NCBI RefSeq assembly: GCF_001411495.1
Contig: NZ_CP012982.1
Coordinates: forward strand, 186,001-250,000
Origin: Burkholderia cepacia ATCC 25416
GTDB lineage: Bacteria > Pseudomonadota > Gammaproteobacteria > Burkholderiales > Burkholderiaceae
Direction: 5' to 3'
DNA length: 64,000 bases
Below the pieces are notes generated by a model. It was not told the origin of the DNA. It ran no database searches and was given only the letters and a program-made list of their open reading frames with translations. Below, piece after piece: positions 35,029 to 44,462 of the stretch. Within the stretch, counting starts at the first letter, position 1; the number at the start of each line of letters is the position of its first letter. The translations under genes and the position numbers were made by a program.

Positions 35029-36543
35029 TCAGGCCTTCATCGTCCCCGTACGCACGTACCGCTCGTGCCACGACAGCGCCTCGGCGAGCAGGTGTGGCGT
35101 GTGCTTGCCGAAGCTCTCGCGCGACGCACGCTCGAAGTAATCCTCGAGCATCGGCCGGTAGTCGGGATGCGCGCAGGTCGCGATGACCTTGCGGGCACGC
35201 TGCTTCGGCGACAGGCCGCGCAGATCCGCGAGGCCCTGCTCGGTGACGACCACCGCGACGTCGTGCTCGGTATGGTCGACGTGGCTCGCCATCGGCACGA
35301 TCCGCGAAATCGCGCCGCCCTTCGCGGTACTCGCCGACATGAAGCACGACAGGTAGCCGTTGCGCGCGAAGTCGCCCGAGCCGCCGATGCCGTTCTGGAT
35401 CTTCGTGCCCATCACGTGCGTCGAGTTCACGTTGCCGTAGATGTCGGCCTCGATCATCCCGTTCATCGCGATGCAGCCGAGACGGCGCACGAGTTCCGGA
35501 TGGTTGCTGATCTCCTGCGGGCGCAGCACGATCTTCTCGCGGAACGTCGCGATTTCGTCGGCGAAGCGCTGCACGGCGGCCGGGCTCAGCGACAGCGCGG
35601 TGGCCGATGCGAAGCTCAGCGTGCCGTCCTGGAGCAGGTCGAGCATGCCGTCCTGGATCACTTCGGTGTACGCGGTCAGGTTCGAGAAACCGGCCGAGCT
35701 GAGCTCCGCGAGCACCGCGTTCGTGATGTTGCCGACGCCCGACTGCAGCGGCAGCAGGTTTTCCGGCAGGCGGCCGCGCTTCACTTCATGGCGCAGGAAA
35801 TCGATCAGCTGGTGCGCGATCTGCTTCGACGTCGCGTCCGGCGCGGAGAACGCGTTGCTGCGATCCGGTGCATCCGTCTCAACGATCGCGACGATCTTGT
35901 CGGCCGGGCAGCGCAGGTACGGCTCGCCGATCCGGTCGTCGCTTTTCGTCAGCGGAATCGGCTTGCGGTGCGGCGGCAGCGCGGTGCCGTAATAGACGTC
36001 GTGCATCCCGTCGAGGCCGAGCGGCTGGCGCGAGTTGACTTCGAGGATCACGTGCTTCGCGCGTTCGAGCCATGTCTTGTTGTTGCCGATCGAGGCAGAC
36101 GGAATCAGTAGCCCGTCCTCGCGGATGCCCGCGACTTCGACGATCGCGACATCGAGATCGCCGTACAGCCCGAACCATGCGTATTGCGCGACGTGGCTCA
36201 GGTGGACGTCCTGGTAGTCGACTTCGCCGCCGTTGATCTTGTCGCGCAGCGTCGGGTCGGACTGGTACGGCAGGCGCATCGAGATGCCGTTGGTGCGGGC
36301 GAGCGCGCCGTCGAGTTCCGGTGCGGTCGACGCGCCCGTCAGCACGTTGATCCGGAAGTCCTCGCCGCGCGCGTGCGCCGCGTCGATGTGGGCGGCGAGC
36401 GCGGCCGGAACGGCCTTCGGATAGCCCGACCCCGTGAAGCCGCTCATGGCGACGGTCATGCCGGGACGGATCAGCGCGGCGGCTTCGTCGGCGGTACGGA
36501 CGAGCGAACGCAGGGCGGGAGCGAGGATGCGTGATGAAGACAT
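35029..36543 (-). CDS. acetyl-CoA hydrolase/transferase family protein (succinyl-CoA:acetate CoA-transferase-like)
   Basis: A 504-residue class I CoA-transferase. Signatures are GMTVAMSGFTGSGYPKAVP near the N-terminus, GVGNITNAVLAEL in the middle and EADIYGNVNSTHVMGT plus GGSGDFARNGYL near residues 390-415. Length and sequence match the AarC/ScpC subgroup, which moves CoA between succinate and acetate or propionate. The start at 36543 gives MSSSRILAPALRSLV; the open frame upstream is not conserved. The gene stands alone. Confidence 0.87.
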   Translation of the reverse strand: MSSSRILAPALRSLVRTADEAAALIRPGMTVAMSGFTGSGYPKAVPAALAAHIDAAHARGEDFRINVLTGASTAPELDGALARTNGISMRLPYQSDPTLRDKINGGEVDYQDVHLSHVAQYAWFGLYGDLDVAIVEVAGIREDGLLIPSASIGNNKTWLERAKHVILEVNSRQPLGLDGMHDVYYGTALPPHRKPIPLTKSDDRIGEPYLRCPADKIVAIVETDAPDRSNAFSAPDATSKQIAHQLIDFLRHEVKRGRLPENLLPLQSGVGNITNAVLAELSSAGFSNLTAYTEVIQDGMLDLLQDGTLSFASATALSLSPAAVQRFADEIATFREKIVLRPQEISNHPELVRRLGCIAMNGMIEADIYGNVNSTHVMGTKIQNGIGGSGDFARNGYLSCFMSASTAKGGAISRIVPMASHVDHTEHDVAVVVTEQGLADLRGLSPKQRARKVIATCAHPDYRPMLEDYFERASRESFGKHTPHLLAEALSWHERYVRTGTMKA

Positions 36544-37149
36544 GGCTGGATTCTGATGCTTTGGTCTGTCGTTGACGTCGCTGGGGGTGTCTCCTGAGCG
36601 ACATGAAGCCCTTGTGGCCGCGACGGGCGGCCGGCACCACAGGCATGGTCGGAGTATCTCAGAGGCGGTCGCCGCGAAATGTCCGCCGTATGAAAAAGAT
36701 CGTTGCCGGATTTGCCGCGTATCGAACGGCCGTTCTGTGACAGGCGCCCCGTTCAATTCGAATGCACGTGAAAGGTGCACGAAAGCATCGGACACAACGA
36801 CCGGTCGACGATCACCAATCCGCACACATCAATCGACGGATTTCCGTTGCGATTCATCGCCTGTCGATCGGCAATGGTCGATGCCGCATCCGGCGCGGCC
36901 AATTGTCACCCGATGCCGGTTGTCCCGGCCTGACGCACGTCAAGCTCGCACGCGCCGCGCGTCTCCCGCCGGGAAGCGCGAAAAACACCGCCGCACCGGC
37001 CTGTGAGGCCCGTCCGTCCTTGACAGGCGCGCGACGCGAACCACACTGGAATACGGATCCCGCAGCCCCGTTCGGCCGCCCTTTCGCGCACGCGCTTTTC
37101 GGTCGGCCGATCGTCGCAAGACGCGGTAACACTCGCTCATGTCAGGACA
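36544..37149. other. 606-base intergenic region
   Basis: The region upstream of the CoA-transferase and the phosphonate operon contains no supported gene; ORFs in it have the look of random GC-rich frames. It includes an inverted repeat TGCAC-gtgaaag-GTGCA at 36763-36779. The base composition drops towards 37150. Confidence 0.5.
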
Positions 37150-37179
37150 TTGATCGAATAAAAAGCAACAAATTACAAT
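37150..37179 (+). promoter_or_regulatory. sigma-70 promoter of the phosphonate operon
   Basis: TTGATC (37150-37155) and TACAAT (37174-37179) are 18 bases apart in an A/T-rich stretch. The predicted start near 37186 leaves a leader of about 12 bases before the ATG at 37198, without a visible ribosome binding site. Confidence 0.65.
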
Positions 37180-37197
37180 TCCGTATATATTTCGCCG

Positions 37198-37878
37198 ATG
37201 GACCAAAGAAAAACCGCCACACGTTCCGAACCGCCCCTGCCACGCACCTGGGATGCGCGGCTCGCGCGCTCGCTTGTCCGACCGCTCGTCGACACGCCCG
37301 TCACCCCGAATCACCTCACCACCGTTCGTCTGCTGATCGGCCTCGCCGGCGCCTGGTGCCTCGCGCACGGCGGCTTCGGCTGGAGCAATGCCGGCGCGTT
37401 CCTGATCGTGCTGTCGAACTTCGTCGACCACACCGACGGCGAGCTCGCCCGCATCAGCGGGAAATCCAGCAAGATCGGTCATTTTTACGACCTCGCGGCG
37501 GACGCGCTCGTCACGATCGCGCTGTTCGTCAGCATGGGCCTCGGCATCGTCGCCCAGGGCGGCCAGATGGCCGCGTCGCCGGTGCTGCTCGGCGCGGTGG
37601 CCGGCGCCGCCGTCGCGCTGATCTTCTTCCTGCGCATGCGGATCGAATCGATCGCCGGCAAGGCCGGCACCAAGCAGGCGTTCGCCGGCGGCTTCGAAAC
37701 CGAAGACGTGCTGTACCTGCTGCCGCTCGTGACGCTCTTCGACGGCGTCGAACCGTTCCTGCTCGCGGCGTCGATCGGCGCCCCGCTCTTCGCCGCATGG
37801 GTCGTGATCGACTGGTGGCGCATCGTCCGGCGCGGCAACGTCGCGCAGAATCCAACCGAAATCCAGGCTTCCAAATGA
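37198..37878 (+). CDS. CDP-alcohol phosphatidyltransferase
   Basis: A 226-residue membrane enzyme. The CDP-AP signature D-x2-DG-x2-AR-x8-G-x3-D-x3-D is complete: D77, D80-G81, A84-R85, G94, D98 and D102. Membrane segments flank it (LLIGLAGAWCLAHGGFGW, ALVTIALFVSMGLGIVA, LLGAVAGAAVALIFFL and a C-terminal one). The family joins a CMP-activated alcohol headgroup to a second alcohol, usually a lipid. As first gene of the phosphonate operon, it is the candidate to transfer CMP-activated aminoethylphosphonate to diacylglycerol or a similar acceptor. It overlaps the next gene by an ATGA. A phosphatidylglycerol- or phosphatidylinositol-type synthase is the generic alternative. Confidence 0.88.
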   Translation: MDQRKTATRSEPPLPRTWDARLARSLVRPLVDTPVTPNHLTTVRLLIGLAGAWCLAHGGFGWSNAGAFLIVLSNFVDHTDGELARISGKSSKIGHFYDLAADALVTIALFVSMGLGIVAQGGQMAASPVLLGAVAGAAVALIFFLRMRIESIAGKAGTKQAFAGGFETEDVLYLLPLVTLFDGVEPFLLAASIGAPLFAAWVVIDWWRIVRRGNVAQNPTEIQASK

Positions 37879-38684
37879 CTCCTAGCACGCGCGACGACTC
37901 CGTGCTGAGCCCGGCACGCCCCGCGCCTGCGCGCGTGGCGGCCGCCGATCCCGATCGCACCGTGGCCGACTGCGTCGGTTCGCTCGACCTCGACCGCCTG
38001 CGCGGCGACTACACCCGCCAGGGCTCGTTCCTGTACCTCGACGCCTTCCTGCCGGCCGACGCGCACGCGAAGCTCGCGGCGGCCGCCCGCGCGATGCAGG
38101 CCGGCCTGAACCGCAATTACCTGCCCGGCCACAAGCAGGGCGGCAGCGTCAGCCGCCATACGATCGACGAGCAGGCGCCGTACATCGCCGAACTGTATCG
38201 CTCGAAGGCGCTCATCTCCTTCCTGGAGAAGGTCACGGGCGACAAGCTGATGCTGTCGCCGGACGACGATCCGCACGCGTATGCGCTGTATTACTACACG
38301 AAGCCCGGCGACCACATCGGCTGGCACTACGACACGTCGTACTACGACGGCCGCCGCTATACGCTGCTGATCGGCGTGATCGACGAATCGTCGTGCCGGC
38401 TCGACTACGAGCTGCACACGCGCAATCCGGACGTGGCCGACGAGCCGGGCTCCGTCCAGATCGCCGACGGCGGCATCGTGCTGTTCGACGGCGACAAGCT
38501 GCGCCACCGCATCACGCCGCTGGGCCAGAACGAGATGCGCGTGTCGCTCACCTTCGAATACGTGACGAACCCCGGCATGCGCCCGTGGAAGCGCTTCATC
38601 TCGAACATGAAGGACGCGATCGCGTATTTCGGCTTCCGCCAGGTGTTCAAGCAACTGGCGACGCGACGCCCGACCGGGTCATGA
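37875..38684 (+). CDS. Fe(II)/2-oxoglutarate-dependent oxygenase
   Basis: A 269-residue soluble protein. The iron triad is H151-x-D153 in WHYDTSYYDG and H211 in LRHRITP, with R222 (EMRVSLTF) as the 2-oxoglutarate-binding arginine. The intact aspartate argues for a hydroxylase; the related carrier-free halogenases (BesD/HalD type) have Gly there. Overlaps both neighbours by ATGA, so it is part of the phosphonate operon. A plausible substrate is the aminoethylphosphonate headgroup (giving a hydroxylated phosphonate) or the finished lipid. The N-terminal 30 residues are Pro/Ala-rich and probably disordered. Confidence 0.8.
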   Translation: MTPSTRDDSVLSPARPAPARVAAADPDRTVADCVGSLDLDRLRGDYTRQGSFLYLDAFLPADAHAKLAAAARAMQAGLNRNYLPGHKQGGSVSRHTIDEQAPYIAELYRSKALISFLEKVTGDKLMLSPDDDPHAYALYYYTKPGDHIGWHYDTSYYDGRRYTLLIGVIDESSCRLDYELHTRNPDVADEPGSVQIADGGIVLFDGDKLRHRITPLGQNEMRVSLTFEYVTNPGMRPWKRFISNMKDAIAYFGFRQVFKQLATRRPTGS

Positions 38685-39682
38685 CACGCGCCGGCCTGAT
38701 CCTGCTGTCCCTCGGGACCGCACTCTTCGTCGCACTCCTCGCCTGGCAGGGCGTCGGCGCGGTCGCGTCCACGTTCCTCGCGGCCGGCTGGGGGCTCGCG
38801 CTCGTCGCGGCGTTCCACGTCGTGCCGCTCGTGATCGACGCGATGGCGATCTCCGTGATGTTCCGCCACGGCCAGCCCGGCGCCGAACTCCGCAACGCGC
38901 TGCGCGCGCGCTGGGTCGGCGAATCGGTGAACAGCCTGCTGCCCGCCGGGCAGATCGGCGGCCCCGTGCTGATGGTGCGCCACCTCGCGCAGCGCGGCAC
39001 GCGGATGGCCGACGCGGCAGCGGCCGTCACCGTCAGCACGACGATGCAGGCGCTCTCGCAAATGGCGTTCGCGCTGATCGGCATCGCCGCGTTCAGCCTG
39101 TACGCCACGCACGAATCGGTCGCGCACCTGCGCACGCCCGCGCTGATTGCCACCGGCGTGCTCGGCGCCCTCGCCGCGCTGTTCTACGTCGCGCAGCGGC
39201 GCGGGCTGTTCGGCCGCGGCCTGCGCCTCGCGTCGAAGCTGCTCGGCCCGCGCGACTGGTCGTCGCTGGCGACCCGCGCCGACGCGATCGACGACGCGGT
39301 CGGCGCGCTGTACCGCGATCGTGCGAAGGTCGCGAAGACGTTCGCATTGAGTCTCGTCGGCTGGATCGTCGGCACCGCGGAAGTGTGGCTCGCGCTGCAC
39401 TTCCTCGGGCACCCGGTGAGTTGGCTCGACGCGCTGCTGCTCGAGAGCGTCGGCCAGGCCATTCGTGGCGCGGCCTTCGCGATCCCGGGCTCGCTCGGCG
39501 CGCAGGAAGGCGGCTACCTGCTGCTCGCGCCGCTGGTCGGACTGCCGCCCGACGCGGCGCTCGCGCTGTCGCTCGCGAAGCGCGCGCGCGAACTCGCGCT
39601 CGGCCTGCCCGGCCTGCTCTATCTGCATTTCAGTGAAAGAAACTGGCAGCGGCGCCGTGCGCCGCAGCCGCTCGCCGACTGA
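38681..39682 (+). CDS. flippase-like integral membrane protein (LPG synthase TM/HpnL family)
   Basis: A 333-residue membrane protein with about eight helices. The motifs RARWVGESVNSLLPAGQIGGP and AFAIPGSLGAQEGGYLLL are those of the lysylphosphatidylglycerol-synthase transmembrane/UPF0104 family (HpnL, AglD-like), whose members carry lipids across the membrane or support glycolipid synthesis. The ATG at 38681 overlaps the oxygenase stop. In this operon it is the candidate translocase for the product of the CDP-alcohol phosphatidyltransferase. Confidence 0.83.
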   Translation: MTRAGLILLSLGTALFVALLAWQGVGAVASTFLAAGWGLALVAAFHVVPLVIDAMAISVMFRHGQPGAELRNALRARWVGESVNSLLPAGQIGGPVLMVRHLAQRGTRMADAAAAVTVSTTMQALSQMAFALIGIAAFSLYATHESVAHLRTPALIATGVLGALAALFYVAQRRGLFGRGLRLASKLLGPRDWSSLATRADAIDDAVGALYRDRAKVAKTFALSLVGWIVGTAEVWLALHFLGHPVSWLDALLLESVGQAIRGAAFAIPGSLGAQEGGYLLLAPLVGLPPDAALALSLAKRARELALGLPGLLYLHFSERNWQRRRAPQPLAD

Positions 39683-39718
39683 TCGTTCAGATCCGCCGGC
39701 TTTTTGGTTGGAGAACCC

Positions 39719-40486
39719 ATGCGAGCCATCATTCTTGCGGCAGGCCTCGGCTTGCGCCTGCAACAACCGCCCGAGGCACAGTTCCCGAAGTGCCTGCTGC
39801 GCTTCGACGACGTGTCGCTGCTCGAGCGCCATCTGCGCGTGCTCGATGCCGCGGGCGTCGACGAAATCGTGCTCGGGCTCGGCTTCCAGGCCGGGAAGGT
39901 CGAGCAGGAATTGAAGCGCCTCGGCCGCCAGGCCGAGATCGTGATCAACGAACGCTACGACCTCGGCAGCGTGCTGACCGTGCATACCGTCGCCGATGCA
40001 ATGACGCGCGGCGGCGACGTGCTGCTGATGGACGCCGACGTGCTGTATGACGAGAACATCCTGCACGCGCTGGTGGCCGATGCCGACAAGGCGGTCGACC
40101 GCCTGTTGATCGACCGCGACTTCGAGGCCGGCGACGAACCCGTCAAGCTGTGCCTGAAGAACGGCGTGCCGGTCGAGCTGCGCAAGCAGCTCGCGGTCGA
40201 CCTCGAATACGACACGATCGGCGAATCGGTCGGCTTCTTCCGCTTCACCGAAGGCACCGCGCGCCGCCTCGCGACGATCGTCGCGGGCTACGTCGACAGC
40301 GGCCGCGCGAACATGCCGCACGAGGAAGCCGTGCGCGACCTGCTGCTCGAAGGCGGTCATTCGTTCGACGTCGCCGACGTCACCGGCTCGCCGTGGATCG
40401 AGATCGACTTCCCGAACGACGTCGCCCGCGCCACCCAAGAAATCCTCCCACTGATTCAACGCACCACCGCAGGAGTCGCACGATGA
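39719..40486 (+). CDS. stand-alone nucleotidyltransferase (NTP_transferase family)
   Basis: A 255-residue soluble enzyme. The Rossmann-like signature [14 protein letters not shown] followed by FPKCLL (loop Gly, Arg and Lys) and the metal site [10 protein letters not shown] mark a sugar-1-phosphate/phosphocholine-type nucleotidyltransferase. It is one of two such domains in the operon; the other is fused to PEP mutase. Start at 39719 has TTGGAGAA upstream, the only gene in the operon with its own strong ribosome binding site and a spacer (36 bases) before it. It overlaps the PEP-mutase gene by an ATGA. Likely forms a CMP-activated intermediate, but which substrate it takes is open. Confidence 0.83.
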   Translation: MRAIILAAGLGLRLQQPPEAQFPKCLLRFDDVSLLERHLRVLDAAGVDEIVLGLGFQAGKVEQELKRLGRQAEIVINERYDLGSVLTVHTVADAMTRGGDVLLMDADVLYDENILHALVADADKAVDRLLIDRDFEAGDEPVKLCLKNGVPVELRKQLAVDLEYDTIGESVGFFRFTEGTARRLATIVAGYVDSGRANMPHEEAVRDLLLEGGHSFDVADVTGSPWIEIDFPNDVARATQEILPLIQRTTAGVAR

Positions 40487-42168
40487 ACGCACGCGAACCC
40501 AACTTCACCGAATCGCGCAGCGCCCGCCTGCGCCGCATGCTCGTCAGCAGCGACCTCGAATTCCTGATGGAAGCGCACAACGGCCTGTCCGCACGGATCG
40601 TCCGCGAAGCCGGCTTCAAGGGCATCTGGGCATCGGGCCTCGCGATCTCCGCGCAGTTCGGCGTGCGCGACAACAACGAAGCGAGCTGGACGCAGGTCGT
40701 CGACGTGCTCGAATTCATGGCCGACGCGAGCGACCTGCCGATCCTGCTCGACGGCGACACCGGCTACGGCAACTTCAACAACGTGCGCCGCCTCGTGAAG
40801 AAGCTCGAGCAGCGCGGCATCGCCGGCGTCTGTATCGAGGACAAGCAGTTCCCGAAGACCAACAGCTTCATCGGCGGCGAGCGCCAGCCGCTCGCGGAAA
40901 TCGACGAGTTCTGCGGCAAGATCAAGGCCGGCAAGGATTCGCAGACCGATCCCGACTTCTCGATCGTCGCGCGTGTCGAAGCGCTGATCGCAGGCTGGGG
41001 GATGGACGAGGCACTGCGTCGCGCGAACGCGTACGCGGAAGCCGGCGCCGACGCGATCCTGATCCACAGCAAGCTGTCGCGCCCGGACGAGATCCTGCAG
41101 TTCGCGCGCGAATGGAGCGGCAAGGCGCCGCTCGTGATCGTGCCGACCAAGTACTACAGCACGCCGACCGACGTGTTCCGCCAGGCCGGCATCAGCACCG
41201 TGATCTGGGCGAACCACCTGATCCGCGCGTCGGCATCCGCGATGCAGGCGACCGCGCGCGAGATCCACGAGAGCGAAACGCTGATCAACGTCGAGGACCG
41301 CGTGGCATCGGTCAACGAGATCTTCCGCCTGCAGGACGCCGACGAATACTCGGCGGCCGAGCGCATCTACCTGTCGTCGTCGTCGCGCGCGTCGAACGCG
41401 GCGATCGTGCTCGCCGCGAGCCGCGGCAAGGGCCTCGAAGCCGTGACCGAAGACAAGCCGAAGGTCATGCTGCCGGTCGCCGGCAAGCCGCTGCTGCGCT
41501 GGCTCGTCGACGGCTTCAAGACGCACGGCGTGAACGACATCACCGTGGTCGGCGGCTACCGCGCCGACGCGATCGACACGTCGGGCATCAAGCTCGTGGT
41601 CAACGAGCGCCATGCGCAGACGGGCGAACTCGCGTCGCTCGCATGTGCGGCCGAACGCCTGACCGGCGACACCGTGATCTCGTACGGCGACCTGCTGTTC
41701 CGCAGCTACATCGTGCGCGACCTCGCGGAGAGCGAGGCCGAGTTCAGCGTGGTGGTCGATTCGTCGCTGACGGAAACCAACCAGAGCGTGCGCGATTTCG
41801 CGCTGTGCTCGGCGGCGGACGATCGCGGCCTGTTCGGCCAGAAGACCTACCTGCAACGCGTATCGAGCGACGTCGCCACGGGCACGCCGCACGGCCGCTG
41901 GATCGGCCTGCTGAACGTGCGCGGTGCCGGTGTCGAGCGCCTGAAGGCGATGCTCGCGACGCTGCAGGCGCGCGACGATTTCGACACGCTCGACATCCCG
42001 TCGCTGCTCAACGAACTGATCGCCGCCGGCGAGAAGATCGAGGTGCAGTACGTGCACGGCCACTGGCGCGGTGTGAACGATCTCGAAGACTTCCGCCGCG
42101 CGGGCGACTTCGCGCACGGCCAGACGCCGCTGTCCGAACCGGGCACCGGCAACGGGGGCGCGCAATGA
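40483..42168 (+). CDS. pepM: phosphoenolpyruvate mutase fused to a C-terminal nucleotidyltransferase
   Basis: A 561-residue fusion. Residues about 10-295 are PEP mutase of the isocitrate-lyase superfamily: the diagnostic [10 protein letters not shown] is at 119-128, the Mg-binding LLDGDTGYG at 88-96 and WASGLAIS at 49-56. The enzyme converts PEP to phosphonopyruvate, forming the C-P bond. Residues about 305-550 are a NTP_transferase domain ([29 protein letters not shown] with K327). Known PepM-linked nucleotidyltransferases activate aminoethylphosphonate with CTP, which is needed for lipid or glycan attachment. The classical LAAGxGxR loop reads [10 protein letters not shown] here, so the domain may be divergent. 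The stop overlaps the decarboxylase start. Confidence 0.93.
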   Translation: MNAREPNFTESRSARLRRMLVSSDLEFLMEAHNGLSARIVREAGFKGIWASGLAISAQFGVRDNNEASWTQVVDVLEFMADASDLPILLDGDTGYGNFNNVRRLVKKLEQRGIAGVCIEDKQFPKTNSFIGGERQPLAEIDEFCGKIKAGKDSQTDPDFSIVARVEALIAGWGMDEALRRANAYAEAGADAILIHSKLSRPDEILQFAREWSGKAPLVIVPTKYYSTPTDVFRQAGISTVIWANHLIRASASAMQATAREIHESETLINVEDRVASVNEIFRLQDADEYSAAERIYLSSSSRASNAAIVLAASRGKGLEAVTEDKPKVMLPVAGKPLLRWLVDGFKTHGVNDITVVGGYRADAIDTSGIKLVVNERHAQTGELASLACAAERLTGDTVISYGDLLFRSYIVRDLAESEAEFSVVVDSSLTETNQSVRDFALCSAADDRGLFGQKTYLQRVSSDVATGTPHGRWIGLLNVRGAGVERLKAMLATLQARDDFDTLDIPSLLNELIAAGEKIEVQYVHGHWRGVNDLEDFRRAGDFAHGQTPLSEPGTGNGGAQ

Positions 42169-43346
42169 TCGAAGCGGCACAGTTCGTCGAGGCCGCGCGC
42201 GAGCGCGGTTTCGACTGGTACGCGGGTGTGCCCTGCTCGTACCTGACGCCGTTCATCAATTACGTGCTGCAGGACCCGACGCTGAATTACGTGTCGGCCG
42301 CGAACGAAGGCGACGCGGTCGCGCTGATCGCGGGCGCGACGCTCGGCGGCAAGCGCGGCATCGCGATGATGCAGAACTCGGGGCTCGGCAACGCGGTGAG
42401 CCCGCTCACGTCGCTGACCTGGACGTTCCGCCTGCCGCAGCTGTTGATCGTCACGTGGCGCGGCCAGCCGGGTGTATCCGACGAGCCGCAGCACGCGCTG
42501 ATGGGCCCGATCACGCCCGCGATGCTCGACACGATGGAGATCCCGTGGGAGACGTTCCCGACCGACCCCGAACAGGTCGGCCCGGCACTCGACCGCGCGA
42601 TCGCGCATATGGACGCGACGGGCCGCCCGTACGCGCTCGTGATGCAGAAAGGCAGCGTCGCGCCGTATGAGCTGAAGGCGAACCCGGCAGCCAGGCCGCG
42701 CACGCATGTCGCCGCGCAATCGTCGTCGCGCGCCGCGTCGGCCGAAGCCTGGCCGACCCGCCAGGACGCGCTGCAGCGCGTGATCGCGCACACGCCGGTC
42801 GATTCGACCGTCGTGCTTGCATCGACCGGCTTCTGCGGCCGCGAACTCTACGCGATCGACGATCGCCCGAACCAGTTGTACATGGTCGGTTCGATGGGCT
42901 GCGTGACGCCGCTCGCGCTCGGCCTCGCGCTCGCGCGCCCCGACCTGAAGGTCGTTGCGGTCGACGGCGACGGCGCCGCGCTGATGCGCATGGGCGCGTT
43001 CGCGACGCTCGGCACCTACGGCCCGGCGAACCTCACGCACGTGCTGCTCGACAACGGCGCGCACGAATCGACGGGCGGCCAGGCAACGGTGTCGCAGCAC
43101 GTGTCGTTCGCGGGTGTCGCGGCGGCGTGCGGCTACGCGTCGGCGGTCGAAGGCGACACGCTCGACGTGCTCGATACGGCGCTGGCCGCGTCAAGCGACG
43201 GTGCGCAGTTCGTGCGCCTGGCGATCCGCACCGGCGTGCCCGACGGCCTGCCCCGCCCGACCGTCACGCCGGTCGAGGTCAAGACCCGTCTGATGCGGCA
43301 CATCGGCGCCGCGCAGACCGAAGCCCACGTTGAAGGAGCCCATTGA
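42165..43346 (+). CDS. aepY: phosphonopyruvate decarboxylase
   Basis: A 393-residue thiamine-diphosphate enzyme converting phosphonopyruvate to phosphonoacetaldehyde, which pulls the unfavourable PEP-mutase reaction forward. The N-terminal half has the ThDP glutamate in [11 protein letters not shown] (E48) and [12 protein letters not shown]; the C-terminal half has the ThDP/Mg motif [12 protein letters not shown] near 265 and [13 protein letters not shown]. The gene overlaps PEP mutase by an ATGA and the transaminase by one base. Sulfopyruvate decarboxylase is homologous, but the neighbours specify the phosphonate substrate. Confidence 0.92.
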   Translation: MIEAAQFVEAARERGFDWYAGVPCSYLTPFINYVLQDPTLNYVSAANEGDAVALIAGATLGGKRGIAMMQNSGLGNAVSPLTSLTWTFRLPQLLIVTWRGQPGVSDEPQHALMGPITPAMLDTMEIPWETFPTDPEQVGPALDRAIAHMDATGRPYALVMQKGSVAPYELKANPAARPRTHVAAQSSSRAASAEAWPTRQDALQRVIAHTPVDSTVVLASTGFCGRELYAIDDRPNQLYMVGSMGCVTPLALGLALARPDLKVVAVDGDGAALMRMGAFATLGTYGPANLTHVLLDNGAHESTGGQATVSQHVSFAGVAAACGYASAVEGDTLDVLDTALAASSDGAQFVRLAIRTGVPDGLPRPTVTPVEVKTRLMRHIGAAQTEAHVEGAH

Positions 43347-44410
43347 TGCTGCTGCTGAACCCCGGCCCGGTCACGCTCACCGAACGCGTGCGCCGCAGCC
43401 TGCTGCAACCCGATCTGTGCCATCGCGAAAGCGAATTCTTCGATCTGCAGGACGAAGCACGTGCGCGCCTCGTTGCCGCGTACGAGCTCGATCCGGCCGA
43501 ATGGACCGCCGCGCTGATGACGGGTTCGGGCACGGCCGCCGTGGAAAGCATGATCGCGGCCCTCGTGCCGCAGGACGGCAAGCTGCTGGTGATCGAGAAC
43601 GGCGTGTACGGCGAGCGGATCACGCAGATCGCGACGCAGTACGGGATCGCGCATGACGTGCTGAAGCATGAGTGGATGCAGGCGCCCGATCTCGCGCAGA
43701 TCGCCGCACGGCTCGATGCGGGCGGGTACTCGCATGTCGCCGTGATTCATCACGAGACGACGACGGGCCGGCTGAACGATCTCGGCGCGATTGCCGGGGT
43801 GTGCCGTGCGCGCGGCGTGAAAATGCTCGTCGATGGTGTCAGCAGTTTTGGGGCTGAGGCGATCGACTTCGCCGGCGGCGACATCGACGCGGTTGCCGCG
43901 ACCGCGAACAAGTGCCTGCACGGCGTGCCGGGCGCGGCGTTCGTGATCGTGCGGCGCAGCGCGCTCGCGAAGGCTGCAAGCCGCACTTACTACCTCGATC
44001 TCGGTCGCCTGGCAAAGCTGCAGGATCAGCGGAATACGCCGTTCACGCCTTCCGTGCACGCGTATTACGCGCTCGTCGAGGCGCTGCGCGAGTTTGATGA
44101 GGCTGGCGGCTGGCGTGCGCGTCATGCGCATTACAAGGCGCTCGCCGATCAGGCGCAGGCCGGACTGGCGGCGCGCGGGATGCCGCTCGTGCTGCCGGAA
44201 GGTGAATCGTCGGTCGTGCTGCGCGCGTATCGGTTGCCGCAGGGTGTGACGTACGAGACGTTGCATGACGGCTTGAAGGCGCGCGGTTTCGTGATCTATG
44301 CGGGGCAAGGCGGGCTGTCGAAGGAACTGTTCCGGATTTCGACGATGGGCGCGATTCAAGCAGCTGATGTCGATCGGTTGCTGGAAGGGTTTACGGCGCT
44401 GACGCGGTAA
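43346..44410 (+). CDS. phnW: 2-aminoethylphosphonate transaminase
   Basis: A 354-residue fold-type I PLP enzyme converting phosphonoacetaldehyde to 2-aminoethylphosphonate (AEP). The N-terminus LLNPGPVTLTERVRRSLL and the PLP lysine K189 in ATANKCLHGVPG are characteristic of PhnW; HHETTTGRLND and LVDGVSSFGAE hold the pyridoxal ring. In a catabolic locus it would run the other way, but its position directly behind PEP mutase and decarboxylase indicates synthesis of AEP. It starts in the TGATG overlap and is the last gene before the terminator. Confidence 0.92.
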   Translation: MLLLNPGPVTLTERVRRSLLQPDLCHRESEFFDLQDEARARLVAAYELDPAEWTAALMTGSGTAAVESMIAALVPQDGKLLVIENGVYGERITQIATQYGIAHDVLKHEWMQAPDLAQIAARLDAGGYSHVAVIHHETTTGRLNDLGAIAGVCRARGVKMLVDGVSSFGAEAIDFAGGDIDAVAATANKCLHGVPGAAFVIVRRSALAKAASRTYYLDLGRLAKLQDQRNTPFTPSVHAYYALVEALREFDEAGGWRARHAHYKALADQAQAGLAARGMPLVLPEGESSVVLRAYRLPQGVTYETLHDGLKARGFVIYAGQGGLSKELFRISTMGAIQAADVDRLLEGFTALTR

Positions 44411-44434
44411 GCGTCGCTCGTACCTTCGTCCATG

Positions 44435-44462
44435 AAAGGCCCTTCTCGGAAGGGCCTTTTTT
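44435..44462 (+). terminator. intrinsic terminator of the phosphonate operon
   Basis: AAAGGCCCTT and AAGGGCCTTT form a 10-bp stem around CTCGG followed by a T tract, 24 bases after the transaminase stop. Confidence 0.92.

Noticed and set aside
36572..37006. A 144-codon plus-strand ORF between the CoA transferase and phosphonate operon
   Set aside because: Arg/Ser-rich random-looking sequence, no ribosome binding site and no recognisable motif.
37198..44410. Phosphonate degradation locus
   Set aside because: PEP mutase with the EDKxxxxxNS motif and the decarboxylase are biosynthetic; no phosphonatase or C-P lyase gene is present.
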